From contig NZ_JAUCGQ010000001.1 in NCBI RefSeq assembly GCF_030362835.1, positions 2,583,461 through 2,647,460 on the forward strand: a stretch of 64,000 nucleotides of DNA. Reading direction: 5' to 3'. Shown here piece by piece: positions 8,269 to 16,864 of this stretch (position 1 is its first letter; each line of letters begins with the position of its first letter). Below the pieces are notes generated by a model. The model ran no database searches. It saw only the letters and a program-made list of their open reading frames with translations, and was not told the origin of the DNA. The translations under genes were made by a program, and so were the position numbers. Source of the DNA: Cellulomonas alba (GTDB lineage Bacteria; Actinomycetota; Actinomycetes; Actinomycetales; Cellulomonadaceae).

Positions 8269-8676
8269 ATGTCCGCAGCCCTGCCGCAGGCCTCGGGTTC
8301 GTTCGGCGAGAAGCCGGTCCTCACGTTCCCCGCGTCCGGCGCGCCCGACGACCTGCAGGTCACGGTGCTCAGCCGCGGCGACGGCCCGCTCGTCGAGGCC
8401 GGCGACGACCTCGAGGTCCACTACCTGGGCCAGTCGTGGGGCGGCAACGTCTTCGACAACTCGTACGACCGCGGCTCGTCGATCAGCTTCCCGATCGGCG
8501 TCGGCGCCGTGATCGCCGGCTGGGACGAGGGCCTCGTGGGCCAGCAGGTCGGCTCGCGCGTGCTGCTGTCGATCCCGTCTCACCTCGGGTACGGCGACCG
8601 CGGGGTGCCGCAGGCCGGTATCCGCGGCGGCGACACGCTGGTGTTCGTCGTCGACATCGTGGGCACCGGCCGCTGA
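8269..8676 (+). CDS. FKBP-type peptidyl-prolyl cis-trans isomerase
   Basis: This 135-residue protein is a single FKBP domain: 'EVHYLGQSWGGNVFDNSYDRG' (about 49-69), 'VIAGWDEGLVGQQVGSRVLLSIPSHLGYGDRGV' and the closing strand 'DTLVFVVDIV'. It catalyses proline isomerisation during protein folding and would be inhibited by FK506-like macrolides. There is no signal peptide or lipobox, so it is cytoplasmic. AAGGAG lies seven bases before the ATG. It is a lone gene, divergent from the hydrolase-tetR unit, and ends before a hairpin at 8699-8733. Confidence 0.92.
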   Translation: MSAALPQASGSFGEKPVLTFPASGAPDDLQVTVLSRGDGPLVEAGDDLEVHYLGQSWGGNVFDNSYDRGSSISFPIGVGAVIAGWDEGLVGQQVGSRVLLSIPSHLGYGDRGVPQAGIRGGDTLVFVVDIVGTGR

Positions 8677-8698
8677 CGCCGGAGCCCTGTCGGACCGC

Positions 8699-8733
8699 CC
8701 GACGGCTCGCGCAGGCGTCGCGCGGGCCGTCGG
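8699..8733. terminator. Hairpin terminator between convergent genes
   Basis: CCGACGGCTCGCG (8699-8711) pairs with CGCGGGCCGTCGG (8721-8733), one T-G wobble, 9-base loop, between the FKBP gene and the alditol oxidase gene. Confidence 0.6.
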
Positions 8734-8764
8734 CGTGCCGCTCCGGGCCGGCACGGCGCAGCGG

Positions 8765-10012
8765 TCAGAGCACGTGCCGCGCCAGGAAGTCGTTCGTGAA
8801 GACGCCACCGGGATCGCGCCGGGCGACGAGCGCGCGGAAGTCGTCCCACCGCGGGTAGAGCCGCGCCAGGTCGCGCTCGCGGTCCGCGAAGAGCTTGCCC
8901 CAGTGCGGCCGCGCGTCGAACGGCGCGAGCGCGTCCTCGATCGTGGGCAGCACGTGCGCGACCTCGGGCACCTGCTTCCACGTGAAGTGCAGCGCGACCG
9001 TGTCCACCCCGTGTGCCGTCGACAGCCAGAGGTCGTCGGCCGCGACGGTCCGCACCTCGCTGACCAGCAGCAGCGGCGTGACGACGGAGCTCAGCGCCCG
9101 CACGGCGGCCAGCGCCGCGGCCGCGTGCCGCCGGGGGAGCAGGTACTCCGACTGCAGCTCGTCGCCGCTGCTCGGGGTGAAGTCCAGGCGGAAGTGCGGC
9201 AGGCGCTCGTGCCACGGTCCCGGCTCGCCGAGCTGAGGTGTGCACGCGACCGGGTCGATCCCGGCGATCGGGTGCTTCTTGGCGGTCGCGGGACGCGCTC
9301 CGTAGCGCTCGACCTCCGCGCGCTCGTCGCCGGCGCGCACCCGCGCCTTGCGCCACACCTGCTGCACGGCGGGCCCGGACCAGTCGGTGAACAGGCTGAC
9401 GGAGTCGGCGCTCGCGGTGATCTCGTCGAAGTGCTCGAGCGCCGCGTCCCACGGCAGGTCGAGGTCCACGGTCTGCGCGACGTCGTACGTCGGCTCGACG
9501 TCGAACGTGACGCGGGTGACGACGCCGAGCGCGCCGAGCGCCACGACCGAGCCCGCGAGCTCGTCGTCCCCGCGGTCGAGGACGCGCAGCGTGCCGTCGG
9601 CGCCGACGAGCTCGAGCCCTGCGACGCCCGCCGCGAGGTTCCGCGCGTGGTCGCCCGAGCCGTGCGTGGCGGTCGCGACCGCGCCCGCGAGCCCGATGTG
9701 CGGCAGCGACGCCATCGCGTGCAGCGCCCAGCCGCGCGCGTGCAGCTCGCGCGCCAGCTCGCCGTACCGCATGCCGGCGGGTGCGGTCGCCGTCCGGGCC
9801 ACCGGGTCGACGGCGACGCCGTCGGTCGCGGCGAGCGCGTCGAGCACGACGAGGTCGCCGGGCGAGTCCGCGAGGTCGTTGAACGAGTGTCGCGAGCCGA
9901 GCGCGCGCACCCGCCGGGACACGGCGACGAGCTCTTGGAGCTCCTCGAGCGTGCGCGGCCGGTGGACCGTCGCCGCGCCGAACGTGTGGCTGCCGGACCA
10001 CGTGGTGGTCAT
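8765..10012 (-). CDS. Alditol (xylitol) oxidase, FAD-linked
   Basis: This 415-residue protein closely follows the layout of Streptomyces alditol oxidase AldO (about 418 residues): 'RVRALGSRHSFND' near the start with His42 in the position of the covalent flavin attachment, then 'MASLPHIGLAGAVATATHGSG', 'LGALGVVTRVTFDVEP', 'SVSLFTDWSGP', and a C-terminal 'ALVARRDPGGVFTNDFL'. The family oxidises the terminal hydroxyl of xylitol, sorbitol and related alditols with oxygen, giving aldose and hydrogen peroxide. A secondary option is the related L-gulono/D-arabinono-lactone oxidase group. The ATG has GAGGAG seven bases upstream. It is cytoplasmic (no signal) and divergent from the transglutaminase-like gene. 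Confidence 0.88.
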   Translation of the reverse strand: MTTTWSGSHTFGAATVHRPRTLEELQELVAVSRRVRALGSRHSFNDLADSPGDLVVLDALAATDGVAVDPVARTATAPAGMRYGELARELHARGWALHAMASLPHIGLAGAVATATHGSGDHARNLAAGVAGLELVGADGTLRVLDRGDDELAGSVVALGALGVVTRVTFDVEPTYDVAQTVDLDLPWDAALEHFDEITASADSVSLFTDWSGPAVQQVWRKARVRAGDERAEVERYGARPATAKKHPIAGIDPVACTPQLGEPGPWHERLPHFRLDFTPSSGDELQSEYLLPRRHAAAALAAVRALSSVVTPLLLVSEVRTVAADDLWLSTAHGVDTVALHFTWKQVPEVAHVLPTIEDALAPFDARPHWGKLFADRERDLARLYPRWDDFRALVARRDPGGVFTNDFLARHVL

Positions 10013-10068
10013 CGCATCGCTCCTCGTGCAGGTGGAGGACCACCGTACGACCCGGGGCGCGGTCGCCC

Positions 10069-10098
10069 TTGACAGCGCTCGCGGGTCGTCGGCACGGT
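10069..10098 (+). promoter_or_regulatory. Promoter with consensus -35 for the transglutaminase-like gene
   Basis: A perfect TTGACA (10069-10074) is followed by CACGGT (10093-10098) after 18 bases. The expected start falls at about 10105, exactly on the GTG start codon, so the mRNA is probably leaderless. This also argues against using the TTG within TTGACA as a start. Confidence 0.55.
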
Positions 10099-10104
10099 CG
10101 ACCG

Positions 10105-11043
10105 GTGCCCACCCTCGAGCAGTACGCGACCCACACGCCGTTCACCGACCCGGGCCGGCACGCGCCGCTGCTCGCGGCTGCCGGGACCGGCCCGGAGGAC
10201 CTCCACCGCGCCGCGACGGGCACGCTGCTGCACTACCGCGGCGAGGCGGACCGCGTGACGCCCGAGCAGCTGCCGGACGTGGACCTCCGCTGGGTCTCCG
10301 CCCAGCTCGACACCGCGCAGGCCCGCAACCCGGTGCCGCTCGGCGCGCCGCGCACCGACGCGCAGTGCCTCGCAGGCTGCTGCCGCGACCACACGCTCCT
10401 GTCGGTCGCGATCCTGCGCGAGCACGGCGTCCCCGCGCGCTGCCGCATCGGGTTCGCGCGGTACTTCCGGCCCGACTTCCACGTGGACCACGCGGTCGTC
10501 GAGCGCTGGGACGGCGACCGGTGGGTCCGCTCGGACTCGGAGCTGGCGCAGGAGGGGTTCGACTTCGACGTGCACGACCTCCCGGCCGGGTTCGGCGCGC
10601 CGTTCGAGACGGCCGCCGAGGTCTGGCTCGCGGCGCGCGCCGGCAAGGTCGACCCCGCGCGGTACGGCGTCGACCCCACGATGCCCGAGCTCACCGGCAT
10701 GCCGTTCCTGCTGGGCGAGGTCTTCCTCGAGCTCGCGCACCGCGAGCTGGACGAGATCCTGCTGTGGGACGTGTGGGGGCCGGGCATCCCGCCGTTCGCG
10801 CTGCCTGCCGGGGCGTCACCGGACCCGATGCCGCACGACGACGCACCCGCGCTCGCCGACGAGATCGCCACGCTGCTCGTCGCGGCCGACGCGGGTGACG
10901 CCGCGGCCGACGCCGAGCTCGACGCGCGCTGGGCGACGGACGCACGCCTGCGCCCGAGCGCCAACCGCGTCGTCACGCTGTCGCCGCTCGGCCGCATCGG
11001 CGACGCGGACCTCACGGCCCGCACCACGACCTGGCGCACCTGA
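10105..11043 (+). CDS. Transglutaminase-like domain protein
   Basis: From the GTG at 10105 the protein has 312 residues. The transglutaminase-like triad is visible: cysteine in 'QCLAGCCRDHTLL' (about 90-103), histidine in 'FHVDHAVVERW' and aspartate in 'RWVRSDSEL'. The 'HTLLSVAILREHGVPARCRIGFA' stretch is the typical helix after the catalytic cysteine. The C-terminal 150 residues look specific to this subfamily and I do not recognise them. Proteins with this core act as proteases or amidases rather than cross-linkers. No signal peptide is seen. The start was chosen from promoter geometry; a longer N-terminus from 10069 would add only 12 unlike residues. Confidence 0.78.
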   Translation: MPTLEQYATHTPFTDPGRHAPLLAAAGTGPEDLHRAATGTLLHYRGEADRVTPEQLPDVDLRWVSAQLDTAQARNPVPLGAPRTDAQCLAGCCRDHTLLSVAILREHGVPARCRIGFARYFRPDFHVDHAVVERWDGDRWVRSDSELAQEGFDFDVHDLPAGFGAPFETAAEVWLAARAGKVDPARYGVDPTMPELTGMPFLLGEVFLELAHRELDEILLWDVWGPGIPPFALPAGASPDPMPHDDAPALADEIATLLVAADAGDAAADAELDARWATDARLRPSANRVVTLSPLGRIGDADLTARTTTWRT

Positions 11044-11056
11044 CCGCGGGGACGGG

Positions 11057-11091
11057 CGAGGGCCCGCCACGCCGTGCGTGACGAGCCCTCG
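11057..11091. terminator. Weak hairpin between convergent genes
   Basis: CGAGGGC (11057-11063) pairs with GCCCTCG (11085-11091) across a 21-base loop, between the transglutaminase-like gene and msrA. Confidence 0.4.
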
Positions 11092-11124
11092 TCGTGTCGC
11101 GCCGGGTCGCGCCCGGCCGGTGTG

Positions 11125-11793
11125 TCAGGCGCCCGACGGCAGCGGGCACGCGACGCCGGTGGAGTGCACCGGGCAGTACCCGTTCGGGTTCTTCTGCAGG
11201 TACTGCTGGTGGTAGCCCTCGGCGTAGTAGAACCGTCCGGCCTCCGTCGCCGGCCGGATCTCGGTCGTGATGGTGCCGAAGCCGGAGCGAGCGAGGCGCG
11301 GCTGGAACATGTCGCGCGTCGCGACGGCGGCCTCGGCCTGCTCGTCGGTGGTCGTGAAGATCGCCGAGCGGTACTGGGTGCCCACGTCGTTGCCCTGGCG
11401 GTAGCCCTGGGTCGGGTCGTGCAGCTCCCAGAACCGGCGCAGCAGCTCGTCGTGCGGCAGCTTCTCCGGGTCGTACGCGACGAGCACGGTCTCGGTGTGG
11501 CCGGTCAGGCCGGTGCACACCTCGTCGTACGTCGGGAACGGCGTGAAGCCGCCCTGGTAGCCCGCGGCGGTCGTGACGACGCCGGGCGTCTGCCACATCT
11601 CCTTCTCGGCGCCCCAGAAACAGCCCATCGCGAGGTACAGCACCGCGGTGCCGGTGGGCCAGGGGCCCTGCAGCGGGGTGCCGAGCACGGTGTGCGTCTC
11701 GGGGATCGTGTAGGCGTAGTCGTCGCGGCCGGCCAGGGCGCGGTCGGGCTCGACCATCGTCGAGCGCAGGGCGGATCCGAACAGCCAGCTCAT
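11125..11793 (-). CDS. msrA: Peptide methionine (S)-S-oxide reductase
   Basis: This 222-residue protein contains the MsrA active-site motif 'GCFWGAE' with catalytic cysteine 58, the core 'VVTTAAGYQGG', and 'FWELHDPTQGYRQGNDVGTQYRSAIF'. It reduces methionine-S-sulfoxide in oxidised proteins, using thioredoxin or a similar donor, and protects against oxidative damage. The N-terminal extension of about 50 residues before the motif matches the long form found in E. coli. A second cysteine lies near the C-terminus ('GYCPVHSTGVACP'), where resolving cysteines sit. The ATG is preceded by GAGAGGACG. It is a single gene divergent from the AI-2E-type permease. Confidence 0.95.
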   Translation of the reverse strand: MSWLFGSALRSTMVEPDRALAGRDDYAYTIPETHTVLGTPLQGPWPTGTAVLYLAMGCFWGAEKEMWQTPGVVTTAAGYQGGFTPFPTYDEVCTGLTGHTETVLVAYDPEKLPHDELLRRFWELHDPTQGYRQGNDVGTQYRSAIFTTTDEQAEAAVATRDMFQPRLARSGFGTITTEIRPATEAGRFYYAEGYHQQYLQKNPNGYCPVHSTGVACPLPSGA

Positions 11794-11899
11794 GGGTTCG
11801 TCCTCTCAAGATTGGTCGGGGTTCCCGGGTCGCGGGTCTCCCGGCACGTGCAACCGGGTGACGGGCGAGCCTGTTCCCGCGCGTGTGCGGACCGTCACC

Positions 11900-11905
11900 T
11901 AGCCT
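11900..11905 (+). promoter_or_regulatory. -10 box of a leaderless transcript
   Basis: TAGCCT ends 7 bases before the GTG at 11913; no ribosome site is present. This is the arrangement of a leaderless actinobacterial mRNA. Confidence 0.5.
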
Positions 11906-11912
11906 GGGCCTG

Positions 11913-13196
11913 GTGACGAGCGACGACCTCGACGGCACCGCGACCCCCGGCAGACGCGCCGAGACGGGCCCCGCCGCGACCCCCTCCGTGACCGCGGCGC
12001 CGGTCGCGTCGACGAGTGCCGGGCCGGTGCCCGCGTCGGTGCGCGCGGCGGCCGACTGGTCCTGGCGGGTGCTGCTGATCGGACTCGCGCTCGCGGTGCT
12101 CGCCTGGCTCGTGGTGCAGGTCAAGGTCGTCGTGATCCCGGTCGCCATCGCGCTCCTGCTCGCGGTGCTGCTCGGGCCGGTCGTCACGTTCCTGCACCGG
12201 CGGGCGCGCCTGCCCCGGGCGGCGGCCGTCGCGCTCACCGTGATCGGCCTCGTCGCGCTCGTGGTCGGGCTGCTGACCCTGGCCGGGACGTCGCTCGTGC
12301 ACGGCATCGGCGACCTGTGGTCGCAGGCCGCGCAGGGCGTCGAGAAGGTGCGCGACTGGCTCGCGACCGGACCGCTGCACCTCTCGGACCAGGACGTGCA
12401 GAGCTGGGCCGACCGGATCAAGGACCTGTTCTCCGGCAGCGGCGGCTCGTCGTCGCTGGTCACCGGGGTCCTGCACGCGGGCACGACGGTCGCGCACGTG
12501 GGTGCCGGCACGCTGATCACGCTCTTCTGCACGTTCTTCTTCCTGCTCGACGGCCGCGGCATCTGGGCCTGGGTCGTCGGTCTGCTGCCGCGCGGCTCGC
12601 GCGAGCGCGTGCACCAGGCCGGGCGCCGCGGCCTCGTCACGCTCGGCGCCTACACGCGCACGCAGATCCTGGTGGCGGCGGTCGACGCGGTCGGCATCGG
12701 GCTCGGCGCGCTGATCCTGCACGTGCCGCTCGCGCTGCCGCTCGCGACGCTGGTGTTCGTCGGCTCGTTCATCCCCGTCGTGGGTGCGGTCGTGACGGGC
12801 GCGGTCGCGGTGCTCGTCGCGCTCGTGGCCCAGGGGCCGTGGGCCGCGCTGTTCATGCTGGCGGTCGTCCTGCTCGTGCAGCAGATCGAGGGGCACCTGC
12901 TGCAGCCGTTCCTGATGGGGCACGCGGTGTCGCTGCACCCCGTCGCGGTCCTGCTCGCCGTCGCCGCGGGCTCGTTCGTCGCGGGCATCGTCGGCGCGCT
13001 GTTCGCCGTGCCTCTGTGCGCCGTGCTGAACACGGTGATCCTGTACCTGCACGGGCACGACAAGTTCCCGCAGCTCGGCCACGCGGACCACGTGACGATC
13101 CGCGAACGCGGGCACCCGATTCTCGACCGGTCGATCGAGCAGTTCGCGAACACCCCGGACCCCGCGGTCGGCCCCTCGCCCGAGGAGCGTGCGTGA
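11913..13196 (+). CDS. AI-2E family transporter (TqsA/PerM-like)
   Basis: From the GTG at 11913 the protein has 427 residues. After about 45 disordered residues rich in A, T and P come two close TM segments, then a soluble stretch (about 130-180, 'DLWSQAAQGVEKVRDWL'), and a C-terminal cluster of five or six TMs that includes 'GSFIPVVGAVVTGAVAV' and 'QQIEGHLLQPFLMG'. The last motif is diagnostic of the AI-2E exporter/PerM family. Members export the AI-2 signal or act as sodium/proton antiporters; which applies here is unknown. The stop overlaps the ilvA start (GTGA, 13193-13196), although a functional link is not obvious. Confidence 0.86.
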   Translation: MTSDDLDGTATPGRRAETGPAATPSVTAAPVASTSAGPVPASVRAAADWSWRVLLIGLALAVLAWLVVQVKVVVIPVAIALLLAVLLGPVVTFLHRRARLPRAAAVALTVIGLVALVVGLLTLAGTSLVHGIGDLWSQAAQGVEKVRDWLATGPLHLSDQDVQSWADRIKDLFSGSGGSSSLVTGVLHAGTTVAHVGAGTLITLFCTFFFLLDGRGIWAWVVGLLPRGSRERVHQAGRRGLVTLGAYTRTQILVAAVDAVGIGLGALILHVPLALPLATLVFVGSFIPVVGAVVTGAVAVLVALVAQGPWAALFMLAVVLLVQQIEGHLLQPFLMGHAVSLHPVAVLLAVAAGSFVAGIVGALFAVPLCAVLNTVILYLHGHDKFPQLGHADHVTIRERGHPILDRSIEQFANTPDPAVGPSPEERA

Positions 13197-14416
13197 CGCC
13201 CACGACGCTCGCCGACGTCCGCGCGGCGGCGGCACTGCTCGACGGCGTCATCGAGCACACGCCCGTCGAGCACTCGCGCGCGCTCTCGGAGCTGGTCGGC
13301 ACGGCCGTCCACCTCAAGTGCGAGAACCTCCAGCGCGCCGGCTCGTTCAAGATCCGCGGCGCGTACACCCGGCTCTCCGGCCTGACCCCCGAGCAGCGCG
13401 CCCGTGGCGTCGTCGCGGCGAGCGCGGGCAACCACGCGCAGGGCGTCGCGCTCGCCGCGCGCGAGCTCGGCATCGCCGCCAAGGTCTTCATGCCGGTCGA
13501 CGCCGCGCTGCCCAAGATCGCCGCGACGCGCGACTACGGCGCCCAGGTCGAGCTCGCCGGGACGTCGGTCGACGAGGCGCTGACGCACGCACTGGCGTAC
13601 GCCGAGCGCGCCGGCGCGGAGCTGATCCACCCGTTCGACCACCCGGACGTCGTCGCGGGCCAGGGGACGCTCGGCCTCGAGCTGCTCGACCAGGTGCCCG
13701 ACCTCGCGACCGTCGTCGTGCCCGTGGGCGGCGGCGGGCTCGCGGCGGGGATCGTGGCCGCGCTCGCCGAGGCCCGCCCGTCGGTGCGCGTGGTCGGCGT
13801 GCAGGCGGCGTCGGCCGCGGCGTACCCGGCCTCGCTGCGCGCGGGCCGCCCGGTCGCGGCGCGCGACATGCGCACGATGGCCGACGGGATCGCGGTCGGC
13901 CTGCCGGGCAGCGTGCCGTTCGAGATCCTCGCGGCGCACGGCACCGAGATCGTCACGGTCTCCGAGGAGGACCTCTCGCGCGCGCTCCTGCTCGTCGCGG
14001 AGCGCGCCAAGCTGCTGGTCGAGCCGGCCGGCGCGGCCGCGGTCGCCGCGCTGATGGCCGAACCCGAGCTGTTCACCACCGGTCCGGTGGTCGCGGTGCT
14101 GTCGGGCGGCAACATCGACCCGCTCGTCCTAATGCGTGTCGTGCGGCACGGCCTCGCGTCGGCGGGACGCTTCCTCCAGCTGCACGTGCGACTCTCGGAC
14201 TCGCCCGGCACGCTCGCCGAGCTGCTGCGCGACGTCGCCGGGACGGGCGCGAACGTCCTCGACATCTCGCACGCACGCACCGGCGTCGACCTCGGGGTCG
14301 ACGAGGTCGCGATCGACGTGCAGGTCGAGACCAAGGGCCTCGAGCACTGCGCCGCGGTGCACGAGACGCTCCGCGCATGCGGCTACCGCGTCACCAGCAC
14401 GACGCGTACCGCATGA
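13193..14416 (+). CDS. ilvA: Threonine ammonia-lyase
   Basis: This 407-residue PLP enzyme has the lysine-bearing motif 'RAGSFKIRGA' (Lys53), the substrate loop 'ASAGNHAQG', the phosphate-binding 'GGGGLAAG', and a C-terminal ACT-like domain starting near residue 325 ('LQLHVRLSDSPGTLAELLRDV'). It deaminates threonine to 2-oxobutyrate, the first step to isoleucine. The single short ACT domain is the form seen in many actinobacteria and in TdcB-like enzymes, so feedback control by isoleucine is possible but not certain. The GTG start overlaps the upstream stop by 4 bases with GAGGAG in front. A hairpin follows the stop. Confidence 0.93.
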   Translation: MTPTTLADVRAAAALLDGVIEHTPVEHSRALSELVGTAVHLKCENLQRAGSFKIRGAYTRLSGLTPEQRARGVVAASAGNHAQGVALAARELGIAAKVFMPVDAALPKIAATRDYGAQVELAGTSVDEALTHALAYAERAGAELIHPFDHPDVVAGQGTLGLELLDQVPDLATVVVPVGGGGLAAGIVAALAEARPSVRVVGVQAASAAAYPASLRAGRPVAARDMRTMADGIAVGLPGSVPFEILAAHGTEIVTVSEEDLSRALLLVAERAKLLVEPAGAAAVAALMAEPELFTTGPVVAVLSGGNIDPLVLMRVVRHGLASAGRFLQLHVRLSDSPGTLAELLRDVAGTGANVLDISHARTGVDLGVDEVAIDVQVETKGLEHCAAVHETLRACGYRVTSTTRTA

Positions 14417-14420
14417 CGAA

Positions 14421-14450
14421 CGGCGCCGGCCCCCGACGGGACCGGCGCCG
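14421..14450. terminator. Bidirectional hairpin terminator
   Basis: CGGCGCCGG (14421-14429) pairs with CCGGCGCCG (14442-14450), 12-base loop, between the convergent ilvA and greA genes. Confidence 0.6.
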
Positions 14451-14464
14451 CGTCGTGCGGGGGG

Positions 14465-14950
14465 TCAGCCCGCGAAGGGCTTGGCGGCCTTGATCGCCAC
14501 CGGGATCTCGCGGCCGTTCGGCGCGGTGTACGACACCTTGTCGCCGACCGTGCGGCCGTTGATCGCGGCGCCGAGCGGCGACGTCGGCGAGAACACCTCG
14601 ATGTCCTCGCTGCCGGCGATCTCGCGCGAGCCCAGCAGGAAGACCATCTCGTCGCCCGCCACGTCGGCCGTGACGACCATGCCCGGCTCGACGACGCCGT
14701 CGTCCTTGGGCGTGCCGATCTGGACGTTGCGCAGCTTGGCCTCGAGCTCCCGGATGCGGGCCTCGTTCTTCGCCTGCTCCTCGCGGGCGGCGTGGTAGCC
14801 GCCGTTCTCCTTGAGGTCGCCCTCGTCTCGAGCCGCGGCGATGCGGGCCGTGATCTCGTCGCGGTGGGCGCCCTTGAGGTGCTCGAGCTCGGCGGTGAGG
14901 CGGTCGTAGGCCTCCTGGGTCAGCCACGTGGCCGCAGTCGTGTCGGTCAC
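14465..14950 (-). CDS. greA: Transcription elongation factor GreA
   Basis: From the GTG at 14950 the protein has 161 residues, the usual GreA length. The N-terminal coiled coil carries the acidic tip 'ARDEGDLKENGGYHAAREEQ' (about 37-56), which reaches into the RNA polymerase secondary channel to stimulate cleavage of backtracked transcripts. The C-terminal FKBP-like domain starts near residue 80. The GTG was preferred over the in-frame ATG at 14965 because GGAG lies between them, five bases before the GTG. From memory, greA next to a DUF4307 gene and mca is conserved in mycobacteria. Confidence 0.95.
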   Translation of the reverse strand: MTDTTAATWLTQEAYDRLTAELEHLKGAHRDEITARIAAARDEGDLKENGGYHAAREEQAKNEARIRELEAKLRNVQIGTPKDDGVVEPGMVVTADVAGDEMVFLLGSREIAGSEDIEVFSPTSPLGAAINGRTVGDKVSYTAPNGREIPVAIKAAKPFAG

Positions 14951-15183
14951 GATCGCTCCTTCCATGCAGTCGTCGTGCCGGGCGGGACCGGGGGATCCCG
15001 CCCTCCAGCAGCCGCGAACGATCGTCCGCGCAACGAGACGGGGGTGTGCCGCTCTCGCGGTCGCGCCGGACGCTCGTCACGCCCGACCGGGGCGGCGTCG
15101 AAACGTCAAGACTAGCAACCGGCGCCGCCCGACGCCGGTCCTCCGAACGGGCGACGCAGGTGGGCGGCGCGCGACAGGCCTGG

Positions 15184-15591
15184 TCAGCCGACCTTGGCGC
15201 AGGTCTTGACGAGGCCCGACACGGCGGTCTCGGCGGTCTGGACGTCGACGGTCATGCGCACCGTCGAGGTGTGCGCCGGCCCGACCGTCACGGTGCGGAC
15301 GCCGACCTGCGCGAACGACTCCGAGAGCGCCTGCACGGTGCACCGCACGGTCGACGAGCGGGGCTTCGTGACGTCGAACGTGACGGTGACGTGGCCGTCG
15401 TCGACCACCTTGTAGCCGTAGTCCTGCCAGTGCACCGGGTTCGCGAGCACGCCGCGCGTGACGAACGCGAGCAGACCGAGCGCGACGACGACGCCGACGG
15501 CGATCCACACCCGGCGCCGCGTGGTGCGGCGCGCGTCGGGCAGGGGCTCGTACCGACCGGCGGGTGGCGTGGTCGCGGTGGGCTGGGACAA
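15184..15591 (-). CDS. DUF4307 membrane-anchored protein
   Basis: From a TTG at 15591 the protein has 135 residues: about 35 proline/threonine-rich cytoplasmic residues, one TM ('VWIAVGVVVALGLLAFVTRG', about 37-56), and an extracytoplasmic domain of about 80 residues rich in beta strand with two cysteines (in 'VRCTVQ' and near the end in 'TCAKVG') that could form a disulfide. This matches DUF4307, a family of unknown function found beside mca in actinobacteria. The TTG is supported by GGAG six bases upstream; an ATG at 15669 would add 26 residues but lacks a ribosome site. It is divergent from mca. Confidence 0.78.
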   Translation of the reverse strand: MSQPTATTPPAGRYEPLPDARRTTRRRVWIAVGVVVALGLLAFVTRGVLANPVHWQDYGYKVVDDGHVTVTFDVTKPRSSTVRCTVQALSESFAQVGVRTVTVGPAHTSTVRMTVDVQTAETAVSGLVKTCAKVG

Positions 15592-15701
15592 CGGGGCTCC
15601 GGCGGGCGTGGGACGGTGGGGCGGGCGCTCGGCCCGGCGCGCATCGTGGCGCCGGACGTGCGCGATCATTGTCTCTCGTCCCCAGCCCCAGGAGGTCCGA
15701 G

Positions 15702-16589
15702 GTGTCCGCAGAGCGGCTGCGCCTGATGGCGGTGCACGCCCATCCCGACGACGAGTCGAGCAAGGGCGCCGCGACCACGGCGATGTACGCCGCGCAGGGC
15801 GTCGACGTGCTGGTCGTCACGTGCACCGGCGGCGAGCGCGGCGACGTGCTCAACACGAAGTACGGCGAGGTCGCCGGCGGTGTCGAGGGCATGCGTGCCG
15901 TCCGCCGCGAGGAGATGGCGGCCGCGGCCGCCGCGCTGGGCATCCGGCAGCACTGGCTCGGCTTCGTCGACTCGGGGTTGCCGGAGGGCGACCCGCTGCC
16001 GCCGCTGCCCGAGGGGTGCTTCGCGCTCGTGCCCCTCGAGGAGGCGTCGGCGCCGCTCGTCGAGCTGATGCGCGAGTTCCGGCCGCACGTCGTCACGACG
16101 TACGACCCGACGGGCGGCTACCCGCACCCGGACCACGTGATGTGCCACCGCGTCGCGTTCGAGGCGTTCGCCGCCGCGGGCGACCCCGACCGGTACGTCG
16201 GGCGCGGCGAGCCGTGGGCGCCGCTCAAGCTCTACTACAACCACTCCTTCTCGCTCGCGCGGTTCCGCACGCTGCACGACGCGATCGTGGCGGCGCACGG
16301 CGAGTCGCCGTTCGGCGACTGGATCGACTCGCGCGGTGCGATGGAGATCCCCGAGCGACCCGTGACGACGCGTATCCCGTGCTCCGAGTTCTTCGCCGCG
16401 CGCGACGACGCGCTCCGCGCCCACGCGACGCAGATCGACCCCGACGGCTTCTTCTTCGCGGTGCCGCGCGACGTCGAGCTCGAGGTCTGGCGGACCGAGG
16501 AGTACGAGCTCGCCGAGTCGCGCGTGCCGACGACGCTTCCCGAGGACGACCTGTTCGCCGGCGTGCGCGGCACGGAGCTGGCCCGATGA
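15702..16589 (+). CDS. mca: Mycothiol S-conjugate amidase
   Basis: This 295-residue protein opens with the zinc-binding motif 'HAHPDDESS' (12-20) of the LmbE/PIG-L deacetylase superfamily; the continuation 'KGAATTAMYAAQGVDVLVVTCTGGERGDVLN' and a length near 290 are specific to Mca. 'GGYPHPDH' supplies the third zinc histidine. Mca cleaves mycothiol conjugates of electrophiles and drugs so that the mercapturic acid can be exported; mycothiol is the thiol of actinobacteria, so the gene supports the lineage assignment. GTG start with AGGAGG upstream. It overlaps the next gene by 4 bases. Confidence 0.93.
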   Translation: MSAERLRLMAVHAHPDDESSKGAATTAMYAAQGVDVLVVTCTGGERGDVLNTKYGEVAGGVEGMRAVRREEMAAAAAALGIRQHWLGFVDSGLPEGDPLPPLPEGCFALVPLEEASAPLVELMREFRPHVVTTYDPTGGYPHPDHVMCHRVAFEAFAAAGDPDRYVGRGEPWAPLKLYYNHSFSLARFRTLHDAIVAAHGESPFGDWIDSRGAMEIPERPVTTRIPCSEFFAARDDALRAHATQIDPDGFFFAVPRDVELEVWRTEEYELAESRVPTTLPEDDLFAGVRGTELAR

Positions 16590-16864
16590 GCGCCGCCTGG
16601 CTGCTCGCGGCGACGCCGACGCCGAGCCCGTCGCCCACCGCGCAGGCCGTCGGGAACGGCTCGCCGGGGTTCCTCGGGTTCGTGTTCACGTTCCTGCTCG
16701 CGGTCGCCGCGGTGCTGCTGTTCCTGTCGCTGACGCGCCACCTGCGCAAGGTGTCGCGGCGGGCCGAGCAGCTCGAGGGCGAGGACGCCGCGCCCGACGA
16801 CGGCACCGGACCGACGGGCGGCGCTGGACGCGAGCCGGCGGACGGCGACGGGCCGCGGGGATGA
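16586..16864 (+). CDS. Small single-pass membrane protein in the mca operon
   Basis: This 92-residue protein has a Thr/Pro/Ser-rich N-terminus, one TM ('GFVFTFLLAVAAVLLFLSLT', about 31-50), then a basic stretch 'RHLRKVSRRAEQLE' and an acidic, glycine-rich tail. The positive charges after the TM suggest an outside N-terminus and a cytoplasmic tail. It is coupled at both ends: ATGA with mca and ATGA with the nitrilase gene. A small gene of this kind follows mca in mycobacteria (Rv1083, from memory). The function is unknown; the context suggests a role around thiol conjugate handling, which is inference. Confidence 0.7.
   Translation: MSAAWLLAATPTPSPSPTAQAVGNGSPGFLGFVFTFLLAVAAVLLFLSLTRHLRKVSRRAEQLEGEDAAPDDGTGPTGGAGREPADGDGPRG

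Noticed and set aside
10069..10104. TTG at 10069 as start of the transglutaminase-like gene
   Set aside because: The TTG is part of a perfect TTGACA -35 box, with a -10 that places the transcription start at the GTG 10105.
14951..14965. ATG at 14965 as greA start
   Set aside because: The ribosome site GGAG lies after this ATG and fits the GTG at 14950, which gives the usual GreA length.
15592..15669. ATG at 15669 as start of the DUF4307 gene
   Set aside because: No ribosome site precedes it and the added residues are low complexity; the TTG at 15591 has a good GGAG.
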